Part shown: positions 1 to 6,514 of the stretch, one piece after another | How the letters are laid out: the number at the start of each line of letters is the position of its first letter | Position numbering within the stretch: the first letter of the stretch is position 1 | From: Janthinobacterium sp. | GTDB lineage: Bacteria > Pseudomonadota > Gammaproteobacteria > Burkholderiales > Burkholderiaceae_D | Direction: 5' to 3' | Length of the DNA stretch: 12,098 nt | NCBI GenBank assembly: GCA_003482555.1 | Contig: DMYQ01000006.1 | Span: 1 to 12,098, forward strand | The notes under the pieces: generated by a model | Seen by the model: only the letters and a program-made list of their open reading frames with translations | Told to the model about the DNA's origin: nothing | Databases searched by the model: none | Made by a program: the position numbers and the translations under genes

Positions 1-45
1 TGCTTTGTTCATCTTCATCTTCATTGGATATACGGGGTGATTCAT
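1..45 (-). CDS. Start of an unknown gene (partial, runs off left edge)
   Basis: Only the first codons are inside the window. Read on the minus strand, an ATG at 45-43 opens a frame beginning MNHPVYPMKMKMNKA and continuing past base 1. In-frame ATG codons also occur at 24, 18 and 12, so the true start is uncertain. The ATG at 45 overlaps the TGA of the upstream 63-residue gene as ATGA, a common arrangement for translational coupling, and this favours the first ATG. No strong ribosome-binding site is visible for any of the starts. Too little is present to name a product. Placement after a DUF2946 gene and a small membrane peptide suggests an envelope or metal-related operon, which is inference only. 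Confidence 0.4.
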   Translation of the reverse strand, partial: MNHPVYPMKMKMNKA

Positions 46-233
46 TGCGGCGGCCGACAGCAGACGGCGCTGGACTGAATCAGCACCAGGGAGGTGGGCA
101 TGGCCATGGGTGCGCCGGCCTGCGCATAAAACGCATAGCCGTGCCATACGCCCAGGGCCGTGATGGCGGCCACGTTAAAGCATTGCATCACGAGGAAGGC
201 GGACGAAAAGCGGCCGCGTGTTTGCTTGTTCAT
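42..233 (-). CDS. Small membrane peptide with C-terminal Cys pair, hypothetical
   Basis: This 63-residue frame was not matched to any family I know. It starts with a basic N-terminus (MNKQTRGR), followed by one hydrophobic stretch at about residues 10-36 that could be a transmembrane helix or uncleaved signal anchor. A second apolar segment with several Met and Ala residues follows, and it ends in AVCCRPPQ. The ATG at 233 is preceded by an AGGA-type ribosome-binding site about eight bases upstream, which supports translation. Its stop codon overlaps the next gene's ATG by four bases. It lies 240 bases downstream of the DUF2946 gene on the same strand. The Met/His/Cys content would fit a metal-related peptide, but that is a guess. 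It could also be a chance frame in GC-rich DNA. Confidence 0.45.
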   Translation of the reverse strand: MNKQTRGRFSSAFLVMQCFNVAAITALGVWHGYAFYAQAGAPMAMPTSLVLIQSSAVCCRPPQ

Positions 234-473
234 TGGATGATTCCTGTTGAAGCGGGTCGCAAGTCGACATGGCGCGCGACGGCGACGCGACCCTTGGCAG
301 GGCGCGCCGTTCGCGGGCGAAATGGGGGCGGCACCGTCGTGACGACGCCGCGGGCGGATGGCCCGGTCCGTGCCAGCGCCCGCGTGCGCGCCGGCAGCGA
401 TCCGGGCGGATCGCTTCAGCGGGCGAACAGGGGCCAGCCAGCGCTCACGCGCGGCAACAGGCGGGACGGGCGA
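234..473. other. Gene-free stretch between the DUF2946 gene and the small peptide gene
   Basis: These 240 bases are extremely GC-rich. Frames on both strands cross the stretch but have Arg/Ala/Gly-rich compositions typical of antisense shadows, and none has a convincing start. The bases next to 233 hold the ribosome-binding site of the peptide gene. I see no clear promoter, strong hairpin or repeat. Confidence 0.5.
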
Positions 474-881
474 TCAGGAAAGTGCGGGGGGAGCGCGGGA
501 CTGCGCGCTGGCCCAGACGTGCAGGGGGCGCGGCGCTTGATAGTAGAGCGATGGCAGGATGGCCTTGCCGCTCACGGCGGGTACGCTCAAGGCGACAGCG
601 GGCGGCGGCGCGCTCGGGCCGCCGTGCGTCGAGCAGAACGGGCAGTGATCGAAGTGCAGGCTTTTTTCGGCCGGAGCGGACGAAGTGGAGGAAGCGGAAT
701 TGAGCGTCTGGTCGGCGCTGACGAACTTGGAACCGGCCGCCGAACAAATCTCGATCCAGCCGGAGCCGGCGTTTTTACCGGCGGCGATGGCGTGGGAAAT
801 GGACGGCGCCAGCGCTGCGAGCAAGATCGCGAAGCACGCGATCCAGGCAGTCAATTGGCGCTGTAATGTTGTCATTCCCAT
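474..881 (-). CDS. DUF2946 family protein
   Basis: This 135-residue protein fits DUF2946, a proteobacterial family of unknown function often found near copper or heavy-metal and TonB-related genes (family knowledge). It has a basic N-terminus and a hydrophobic helix at about residues 10-28 ending in SISHAIAA, which looks like a signal peptide or membrane anchor. A Ser/Thr/Ala linker follows, then the family's Cys/His cluster HFDHCPFCSTHGG at about residues 76-88 (H76, H79, C80, C83, H86), a plausible metal site outside the cytoplasmic membrane. The C-terminus is Pro/Ala-rich. The start at 881 is the first ATG; a second in-frame ATG is at 875. It may head a transcript with the two small frames to its left. 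Family assignment is fairly secure; function is unknown. Confidence 0.75.
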   Translation of the reverse strand: MGMTTLQRQLTAWIACFAILLAALAPSISHAIAAGKNAGSGWIEICSAAGSKFVSADQTLNSASSTSSAPAEKSLHFDHCPFCSTHGGPSAPPPAVALSVPAVSGKAILPSLYYQAPRPLHVWASAQSRAPPALS

Positions 882-942
882 GCCGCCATTTTATCGTTGC
901 GCGCCATCCCGTGTCAATGCGGCGCCGGCCTTGCAACTGGAT

Positions 943-964
943 GCCCATGGCTTGACCCACGGGC
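943..964 (-). terminator. Possible hairpin downstream of pqiC
   Basis: In minus-strand RNA, GCCCGTGG and CCATGGGC can pair over eight positions, with one G-U pair and a six-base loop, 22 bases past the pqiC stop. No U-tract follows, so it may not be an intrinsic terminator. Confidence 0.2.
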
Positions 965-986
965 TATCCATGTCACTCACAGGGCA

Positions 987-1607
987 TCAACAACCGCGCC
1001 CGTCGCCACCGGAGCCGCCGAAGCCACGGATGGCGCGCGCCATCTGCGCGGCCACCCGCCGCAGGGCGCGCCGATGGCCGGCCACCAGGGAGTCATAGCC
1101 GGCGTCGACGCCCTCCTTGACCACGCTGCGGCAAGTGAGCACCTTGCTGGTCGAGAGTTGGCGCACGCTCCACACCGCGTCGATCAGCGCGTACTGGCCC
1201 AGCACCGACTCGAAGCGCTGCACATTGGTGCTGATGCGGTACACCGGCAAGGTCTCCGGATACGGCGTGCGGTAGACGTCGATCGCGCCCAGCTCGCCCG
1301 TCACACCGAGCGACAGCGCCTGCCCCACTTCGGCCGCCAGCGGCCCGGCCCAACGCTCCTGTTCCAGCAGTTCGATGCGGCCGCCCGCGCCGGTGACGAC
1401 CAGCTGGTTGCGGCTCACTTGCGGCGGCAGGTTCACGGCCAGCACTTCGACATAGTAATTGACGTCGCTCCTGGCCGGCGCGGCGGCGCCGGCCAGGGTG
1501 TAAAAATGCTCGGCCGGCGCCGTGGCGCAGCCGGCCAGCGCGGCGCAAGCGAGCAGCAGGCCGGCGCCGATGGCGCGACGCAGGCGAATACCCATCATCT
1601 GACTCAT
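987..1607 (-). CDS. pqiC: PqiC-type outer-membrane lipoprotein
   Basis: This 206-residue protein fits the PqiC / ABC-type transport auxiliary lipoprotein family (formerly DUF330). The N-terminus is a lipoprotein signal: a basic start, a hydrophobic core at residues 12-25, and lipobox LAGC with the lipidated Cys at 27. The FYTLAG motif just after it is typical of the family. In E. coli, PqiC is an outer-membrane lipoprotein that docks the PqiB needle, so lipids can pass between the membranes (family knowledge). The ATG at 1607 has an AGGAG ribosome-binding site seven bases upstream, inside the end of pqiB. The pqiB stop and pqiC start overlap as ATGA, indicating coupled translation. E. coli PqiC is slightly shorter (about 187 residues). 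It is the last gene of pqiABC. Confidence 0.9.
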   Translation of the reverse strand: MSQMMGIRLRRAIGAGLLLACAALAGCATAPAEHFYTLAGAAAPARSDVNYYVEVLAVNLPPQVSRNQLVVTGAGGRIELLEQERWAGPLAAEVGQALSLGVTGELGAIDVYRTPYPETLPVYRISTNVQRFESVLGQYALIDAVWSVRQLSTSKVLTCRSVVKEGVDAGYDSLVAGHRRALRRVAAQMARAIRGFGGSGGDGRGC

Positions 1608-3241
1608 TTTTCATCTCCTTTTTTACCGCGTATCAGCGCTTCCGGATGGCGCTCCAGGTAGTCGGACAAGCCGTTCAACGATTGCAGCGTCTGGGTCATT
1701 TGCTGCAGCGCCTGGCGCACGTCCGACTGCAGCGGCGAATCCTTTTGCAGCACCAGTTCGGCGCTGCCGAAGGTGTGCTTGGCGGCCGTCAGCGTATCCT
1801 TCATTTCCGGTAGCAGCTGACCATCGAGCTGCTTGAACAGGGCGTTGGCGGTTTTCAGGGTGCCATTCAAATTGGCGGCGATTTCCCCGTACGGCACCTG
1901 GTCGAGCTTCTTGACGATGCTGGCGACCTGGATCTGCAACTCTTCCAGGCTGTTCGGCACGGTTGGCACTTCCAGCGGCGTTTGGGTGAGGTCGAGCTTG
2001 GCCGGCCCCGCTTTCGGGAAGAAATCGAGGGCGATATACAACTGGCCGGTGAGCAGATTGCCGGTGCGCAGCTGGGCGCGCAAGCCGCGCCCGACCATGG
2101 CCGCCAGCAAATCGTCGCTGGCGGAGTGGTCGCGCCCGGCGAGCGATTCGCGGAAGCGCTTGCCCAGGCGGCCGGGATACAGATCCACCGTCACCGGCAT
2201 GCGGAAGCTCTTCTTGCCCGGGTCGAATTCGACCCCGACCGAGCGCACCTCGCCCAGCACGATGCCGCGGAAGTCGACGCTGGCGCCGGGCGCCAGGCCG
2301 CGTAGCGACTGGTCGAAGTAAAACACGGTCGGGATGGCGGCGCCGTCCGGCTCGCGCATGGCGCTGGCCTGGTCGGCGGCCAGCGCGAAGGTGGTCTCGG
2401 GCGCCGCCTCCTGGTCGGGCCGCTGACCGTTTTCCGCCTCGAAGGCCAGGCCGCCGATGGCCATGGCGGCCAGCGATTGGGTGTTGAGCTTGAAGCCGCT
2501 GGAATCGAGGCGCACGTCGATGCCGCTGGCGTGCCACCAGCGCGAGTTCTTGCCGACGAAGTGTTCGTACTGGGCGTTGACGAAGACCGTCATGTCGACG
2601 CCGTCGCCGGCCTTGTCGAGCGCGAAGCTGATCACTTGCCCAACTTCCACGCGGCGGTAATACACGGGCGAGCCGATGTCGATCGAGCCCAGGCTGTCGC
2701 CGTGCAGCTTGAACAGGCGGCCCTTCTGGTCGCCGCTCACCGGCGGCGCGTTTTCCAGGCCCACGAAGTCGTCCTTGGTCTCTTCCGACTTGCCGGCGTC
2801 GACGCCGATATACGCGCCCGACAGCAAGGTGCCCAGGCCCGACACGCCGGAGGCGCCTATGCGCGGACGCACCACCCAGAAGCGTGTGCCCTCGCTGGCG
2901 AAGCGCTTCGCATCCTTGCGCATGTCGATCGTGACCAGCACCGTAGCCAGATCCGGCGCCAGCTTGATGGTGTGCACTTGGCCGATTTCGACGTCCTTGT
3001 ATTTGACCTTGGTCTTGCCCGGCTCCAGGCCTTCGCCGCTGCGGAAGCTGACGGTCACCGTCGGCCCCTCGTCGAACATGGACCTGGCCACCAGGCCGAC
3101 GCCGATCAGGGCGGCCAGCAGAGGAATGAGCCAGACCAGCGAGGGCAGCCAGCGGCTGGCCGCTTCGACCTGGGGTTGCGGCGGCAGCGCCGCGCTTGGC
3201 GCGATTGGCGCGGGGATGGCGTCGCCTTCTTTTTCAGGCAT
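1604..3241 (-). CDS. pqiB: PqiB, intermembrane lipid transport protein with three MCE domains
   Basis: This 545-residue protein is almost the length of E. coli PqiB (546). It has a Pro/Ala-rich cytoplasmic start, one transmembrane helix at about residues 29-52, and three MCE/MlaD domains at roughly 57-150, 173-262 and 305-415. A predicted helical C-terminal region follows (about 430-545). In E. coli, PqiB forms stacked MCE rings with a helical needle spanning the periplasm. I chose the ATG at 3241 because a GGAG ribosome-binding site sits six bases upstream. A TTG four codons further upstream is in frame but would itself contain that site. The start overlaps the end of pqiA by 8 bases and the stop overlaps pqiC by 4, so the three genes are one operon. 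Nothing looks truncated. Confidence 0.93.
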   Translation of the reverse strand: MPEKEGDAIPAPIAPSAALPPQPQVEAASRWLPSLVWLIPLLAALIGVGLVARSMFDEGPTVTVSFRSGEGLEPGKTKVKYKDVEIGQVHTIKLAPDLATVLVTIDMRKDAKRFASEGTRFWVVRPRIGASGVSGLGTLLSGAYIGVDAGKSEETKDDFVGLENAPPVSGDQKGRLFKLHGDSLGSIDIGSPVYYRRVEVGQVISFALDKAGDGVDMTVFVNAQYEHFVGKNSRWWHASGIDVRLDSSGFKLNTQSLAAMAIGGLAFEAENGQRPDQEAAPETTFALAADQASAMREPDGAAIPTVFYFDQSLRGLAPGASVDFRGIVLGEVRSVGVEFDPGKKSFRMPVTVDLYPGRLGKRFRESLAGRDHSASDDLLAAMVGRGLRAQLRTGNLLTGQLYIALDFFPKAGPAKLDLTQTPLEVPTVPNSLEELQIQVASIVKKLDQVPYGEIAANLNGTLKTANALFKQLDGQLLPEMKDTLTAAKHTFGSAELVLQKDSPLQSDVRQALQQMTQTLQSLNGLSDYLERHPEALIRGKKGDEK

Positions 3242-4502
3242 GTTTTTCTCCAAGGGGGGACGGGTGGTCCCAGATCAGGCGCGGATCGAACTGCATCGAC
3301 GCCAGCATGGTCAGCACGACGACCAGGCCGAAGGCGAAGGCGCCCGGCCCCGGCGTGATTTCGCCCGCGGCGTCGAAGCGCACCAGCGCCACGGTCAGCG
3401 TGACGACAAAAATATCCAGCATCGACCAGCGGCCGATGAACTCGATCAAGCGATACAGGCGGGTACGCTGCAGCGGGCGCCAGGACGAACGCCGCTGCGC
3501 CGTCGCCGCCAGCAGCGCCAGCACCGCCAGCTTGAGCAGGGGCACCACGATGCTGGCCGTGAAAACGATGACGGCCAGCGCCCGCGAACCGCTTTCCCAA
3601 AAGTAGACGACGCCGCTCATGATGGTGTCTTCCTGGACGCCCAACAGGGAACGGGTGTACATCACGGGCAGCACATTGGCCGGCAGGTACAGCAGCGCCG
3701 CCGACAGCAGCAGGGCCCAGGTGCGGTTGACGCTGTCCGGGTGGCGATGGTGCAGGACGCCGCCGCAGCGCGCGCAGCGCCGCCGCAAGCCTGGGGCGCC
3801 GGGCGCGAACGGCGTCACCAGTCCGCAGGCGTGGCAGGGCAGCAGCTCGACGCCCGAGGCCAGCAGGGCCGCGTAGTCCAGCCGCGGCGGCGCTTGCGGC
3901 GCCAGGTCGTCGCCGATATTCCACAGCGCCTTCGGGTCGATGGCGATCACCACCGCCAGCATCATGGTCAGGACGGCGAAGGCGAACAGGCCGGGCTGGG
4001 GCGCCACCCGCGCCACCGCCGTCATTTTGATGAGCGTGACCAGGATGCCTATCATCAGCACCTCGATCATGCCCCAGCGCCGCGCCGCGCGCACCGCGCG
4101 CAGCAAGAGGTCAAAGCCGGGCACCTTGAAACCGGCCCGCAAACCGAGCGACACGTACAGCAGCGCGCCCAGTTCGACGGCCGGGAACAGCACCGTGAAC
4201 AGGAACACCAGGGTGGCCACCACCCGCATCTGTTCCGACCACAGCACGCGGATGGCGCCCATCAGGGTGGCGCTGGAACGGATGCCGCTGTAAGTGATTT
4301 CAACGATGGGCGAGCATTGGGCGATCAGGAACACCAGCGCCGCGCCCAGGATCAGGGCCACCACGCGCGCCAGGTCGGACGAGGTGCCGCGATACAGGAT
4401 GGCGCCGCAACGGGTGCAGCGCGCCTTCTCGCGCGGGCGCAGGGCGCACTTGCGGTGCAGCACTCCACAGTCATGGCAGCTAATGAGGTCGTATCGTTGC
4501 AC
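3234..4502 (-). CDS. pqiA: PqiA, integral membrane protein with two zinc-ribbon modules
   Basis: This 422-residue protein (E. coli PqiA about 417) is built as two homologous halves. Each begins with a Cys4 zinc-ribbon-like motif: C9/C12 with C29/C32, and C223/C226 with C243/C246. Each continues into about four hydrophobic helices. The conserved PqiA motif is seen twice, as RRWGMIEVLMIGILV near 141-155 and as GRWSMLDIFVVTLTVAL near 357-373. PqiA is the inner-membrane partner of PqiB and is proposed to feed or receive lipids; in E. coli the operon is induced by paraquat through SoxRS. The start is a GTG at 4502: an in-frame stop lies about 24 bases upstream, and no ATG comes before the first Cys motif. 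No good ribosome-binding site precedes it, so the exact start is less sure than the identity. Confidence 0.92.
   Translation of the reverse strand: MQRYDLISCHDCGVLHRKCALRPREKARCTRCGAILYRGTSSDLARVVALILGAALVFLIAQCSPIVEITYSGIRSSATLMGAIRVLWSEQMRVVATLVFLFTVLFPAVELGALLYVSLGLRAGFKVPGFDLLLRAVRAARRWGMIEVLMIGILVTLIKMTAVARVAPQPGLFAFAVLTMMLAVVIAIDPKALWNIGDDLAPQAPPRLDYAALLASGVELLPCHACGLVTPFAPGAPGLRRRCARCGGVLHHRHPDSVNRTWALLLSAALLYLPANVLPVMYTRSLLGVQEDTIMSGVVYFWESGSRALAVIVFTASIVVPLLKLAVLALLAATAQRRSSWRPLQRTRLYRLIEFIGRWSMLDIFVVTLTVALVRFDAAGEITPGPGAFAFGLVVVLTMLASMQFDPRLIWDHPSPLGEKHA
3248..3251 (-). promoter_or_regulatory. Ribosome-binding site that decides the pqiB start
   Basis: GGAG on the minus strand is followed by six bases and the ATG at 3241. 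It lies inside the last codons of pqiA and rules against the upstream TTG at 3253 as the start. Confidence 0.65.
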
Positions 4503-4531
4503 GGGTAAAGTTGGGCTTGATAATGGCCGCT

Positions 4532-4557
4532 ATCATACGACAATTCGGGCAATTCGG
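4532..4557 (-). promoter_or_regulatory. Candidate pqiA promoter with tandem direct repeat
   Basis: On the minus strand TATGAT (4537-4532) resembles a -10 box and lies about 30 bases before the pqiA GTG. Directly upstream, CAATTCGG (plus-strand reading) occurs twice with a 9-base period, at 4541-4548 and 4550-4557, in the -10/-35 spacer region. There is no good -35 hexamer, which would suit an activator-dependent promoter. No regulator can be named from the sequence. Confidence 0.35.
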
Positions 4558-4573
4558 ACGCCCCGGCAGCCAC

Positions 4574-4646
4574 GCCGCCGCAGGCGGCCGGCGGCTGCGC
4601 GCCCGCGCGCGCGGGGGCGCGGGCGGCGGTACGATTTTTCCGCCCG
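4574..4646. repeat. Cluster of GC-rich inverted repeats between pqiA and the thioesterase
   Basis: Three palindromic elements follow one another. GCCGCCG (4574-4580) pairs with CGGCGGC (4589-4595). A perfect 14-base palindrome of CCC, alternating GC and GGG covers 4602-4615. CGGGCGG (4620-4626) pairs with CCGCCCG (4640-4646) across 13 bases. The last begins about six bases past the thioesterase stop and could end its transcript before pqiA. There is no U-tract in the minus direction, so an intrinsic terminator is not proven. Confidence 0.4.
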
Positions 4647-4652
4647 TAAAAC

Positions 4653-5108
4653 TTACCTGACGCTGGAATTCAATTCCTGGAAGTCCTCCGTGCGCGACAG
4701 CGCCAGCCAGGCCGCCAGCAGGGCCGGCGGCGGCGCGATCAATTTCCGGGCCGTCAAATCGAGCCAGCCGCCGGTGCTGGTGATGCTGGCCGCCAGCTTG
4801 CCGTCGGGCCGCGTGATATCGCTGCGCAAGAGCCAGCGGCTGCCGTCCGGCGCCATGCCGGCCACCGACAGGGTGACGCCGATCTGGTCGAGCAGCATCA
4901 CTTCCTTGAAATAGGCGATCTCGTCCTTCATGACCACGGGGCCGATGCGCAACTTCTGGAACTCGGCAACGGGGAAGCCGTGCTCGGACATGAACATCAT
5001 GCGGATATCGCCGGCCTTGTCGAGAAAAGCCGTGTTACGCATGTGGCTATTGAAGTCCATGTCGCCCCAGCCCGCCATCATTTTCTTTTCGTACATCTTC
5101 GCCCCCAT
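4653..5108 (-). CDS. Acyl-CoA thioesterase, 4HBT/hotdog fold
   Basis: This 151-residue protein matches the 4-hydroxybenzoyl-CoA thioesterase-like (hotdog) family in length and motif. WGDMDFNSHMRNTAFLD at residues 14-30 corresponds to the family's active-site pattern D-x-D-x-x-x-H-x-x-N, with D16 or D18 as the likely catalytic acid and H22 and N25 in place. Such enzymes hydrolyse acyl-CoA thioesters in the cytoplasm; the substrate cannot be read from sequence. The ATG at 5108 is the longest start. An ATG at 5096 (MYEKKM) has a G-rich stretch upstream and may be the real start, because the family usually begins only a few residues before the motif. The gene stands alone between the M20-fold gene and pqiA, with no overlap to either. 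Confidence 0.8.
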   Translation of the reverse strand: MGAKMYEKKMMAGWGDMDFNSHMRNTAFLDKAGDIRMMFMSEHGFPVAEFQKLRIGPVVMKDEIAYFKEVMLLDQIGVTLSVAGMAPDGSRWLLRSDITRPDGKLAASITSTGGWLDLTARKLIAPPPALLAAWLALSRTEDFQELNSSVR

Positions 5109-5133
5109 GATTGATCAAAGGCGCAGCTTATCA

Positions 5134-5162
5134 CCCGGGCCGGCCCGACGTCGCGGCCCGGG
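5134..5162 (-). terminator. Possible terminator of the M20-fold gene
   Basis: A perfect 9-base GC stem, CCCGGGCCG (5134-5142) with CGGCCCGGG (5154-5162), and an 11-base loop start seven bases after the gene's stop codon. No T-run follows on the minus strand. The position fits a transcription end; the mechanism is unclear. Confidence 0.35.
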
Positions 5163-5169
5163 CCCGGCG

Positions 5170-6402
5170 TCAGGCGGCCAGGAGGTCGAGCAGCGTCAGC
5201 GCCACCACCTTGGTTGCCTTGCGCAAGTCGTCCAGCGCCAGGCGCTCGTCGGCCTTCTTGGCGTTCGATTCCGGCACCGTGCGCGGGCCGGCACCGTACA
5301 GCACGGCCGGGATGCCGCGTTCGCCGTACAGGCGCGCGTCCGCGTATAGCGGCGTGCCCTGGGCCGGGATGTCTTCGCCGAGGACGGCGCGGGCGTTCTG
5401 TTGCAAGGCGGCCACCAGGCGCTCCGAGCCGGGCAGCGGACGCAGCGCCTGCGACAGCAGCAAGCGCTTGATCTCGACCCGTATCCCCGCTTCGCCGCGC
5501 ACCGCCTCTTCGATCAGCGCGCGCACCTGGGCTTCGACCTCGACCGGATTTTCTTCCGGGATCATGCGCCTATCCATCTTCATCACCACCTTGCCCGGCA
5601 CCACGTTGGTGTTGGTGCCGCCATCGATGCGGCCCACCAGCATGGTCGGCGAGTCGATGCCGGCCACCTTGGACTTGATTTTTTTCAGCTCCGGCAACTG
5701 GCCATAGATCGCGTTCAGGATTTTAGTGGCGGCCTGCAGGGCGTCGTGCCCCGTTTCCGGCATCGAACCGTGGCCGGCCTTGCCGTGCACCGTGATTTCC
5801 AGTTGCAGGCAGGCGTTGTGGGCGGTGATGATCTGGTAGCTGAAGCCGGCCGCGATGACGACATCGGGCTTGCTCAGTTTTTGCTCCAGCAACCAGCCCG
5901 GCCCCAGCAAGCCGCCGAATTCCTCGTCGTAGGTGAAGTGCAATTCCAGCTTGCCCTTGAGCGCGACGCCCAGCGCTTCCAGCGCGCGGGCGGCGAAAAT
6001 ATAGGTGGCGAAGTCGCATTTGGAGACGGCCGCCGCGCGCCCGTAAATGTAACCGTCCTCGATCACGCCGCCGTAGGGGGGATGGGTCCAGCCGTCGCCG
6101 GGCGGCACCACGTCGCCGTGGGCGTTCAGGGCCACCGTCGGGCCGCCGGCCTGGTAGGGGCGGCGCACGATCAGGTTGGTGATGCTTTCCATGCCGTAGT
6201 CGCGCACCGCCTGTTGCGGCACCACGTGCTTTTCAGCCTGCCAGCCGAAACCCTCGAGCAAGTGGGCGACGGCGTCCGCGTGGGGCGCATTGTTGCCGGG
6301 CGGCGTATCGGTCGGCACCTGTATCACTTTTTGCAGGAAGGCGACTTCTTCGTCGAAGTGAAAGTCTATCCAGCTTGTCAATTGTTCGCGTGTATTGCTC
6401 AT
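5170..6402 (-). CDS. M20-fold metallopeptidase-like protein with altered metal site
   Basis: This 410-residue protein has the length and layout of M20 (ArgE/DapE/CPG2-like) hydrolases. Visible motifs are the first metal motif NAHGD (H95, D97), the catalytic pair YDEEFGG (E160, E161), the dimerisation-domain motif GHGSMPETG (H211), and GGTNTNVVPG at 261-270. The rest of the metal site is unusual. The loop normally reading GRGAxD-x-K is GRAAAVSKCD (121-130), with Val where the bridging Asp is expected. The Glu/Asp normally found near 'EPT' is in AAGFSYQ (184-190). The terminal His region is GPRTVPESNAKKADE (372-386), with no His. The ribosome-binding site is weak. It follows puuD on the same strand after 112 bases, so a role in purine or ureide breakdown is plausible but inferred. 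It may be a divergent subgroup with a different metal centre; I cannot name a substrate. Confidence 0.8.
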   Translation of the reverse strand: MSNTREQLTSWIDFHFDEEVAFLQKVIQVPTDTPPGNNAPHADAVAHLLEGFGWQAEKHVVPQQAVRDYGMESITNLIVRRPYQAGGPTVALNAHGDVVPPGDGWTHPPYGGVIEDGYIYGRAAAVSKCDFATYIFAARALEALGVALKGKLELHFTYDEEFGGLLGPGWLLEQKLSKPDVVIAAGFSYQIITAHNACLQLEITVHGKAGHGSMPETGHDALQAATKILNAIYGQLPELKKIKSKVAGIDSPTMLVGRIDGGTNTNVVPGKVVMKMDRRMIPEENPVEVEAQVRALIEEAVRGEAGIRVEIKRLLLSQALRPLPGSERLVAALQQNARAVLGEDIPAQGTPLYADARLYGERGIPAVLYGAGPRTVPESNAKKADERLALDDLRKATKVVALTLLDLLAA

Positions 6403-6433
6403 GTTTTCTTTCGGGTGATATGTTTTTTAAAGC

Positions 6434-6496
6434 GCGGGCGGAAAGCGGCGCCCGCTTCGCTCGAACGGCGGGGCCCGCTTCGCTCAAGCGGGGCCC
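6434..6496. repeat. Tandem REP-like hairpins between puuD and the M20-fold gene
   Basis: The 13-base unit GCCCGCTTCGCTC occurs twice, at 6450-6462 and 6473-6485. Each copy sits in a hairpin. GCGGGCG (6434-6440) pairs with CGCCCGC (6449-6455). CCCGCTT (6474-6480) pairs with AAGCGGG (6486-6492) around a five-base loop, extendable by GGG/CCC with one bulge. On the minus strand these lie 19-81 bases past the puuD stop. They could stabilise or end the puuD message or be a repetitive extragenic palindrome; one window cannot distinguish these. Confidence 0.5.
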
Positions 6497-6514
6497 GCAT
6501 ATTTGGGGGGGCGC

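Noticed and set aside
24..866. Plus-strand frame of 280 codons opposite the DUF2946 gene
   Set aside because: Gly/Arg-rich with no domain. The minus strand carries a signal sequence and the DUF2946 Cys/His cluster.
897..1661. Plus-strand frame of 254 codons opposite pqiC
   Set aside because: No recognisable motif. The minus-strand frame has a perfect lipobox and couples to pqiB.
2676..4508. Long plus-strand frame of 610 codons opposite pqiB and pqiA
   Set aside because: Its protein is dominated by Arg, Gln, His and Ala and has no recognisable domain. It is antisense to two clearly conserved genes; such frames are common in GC-rich DNA.
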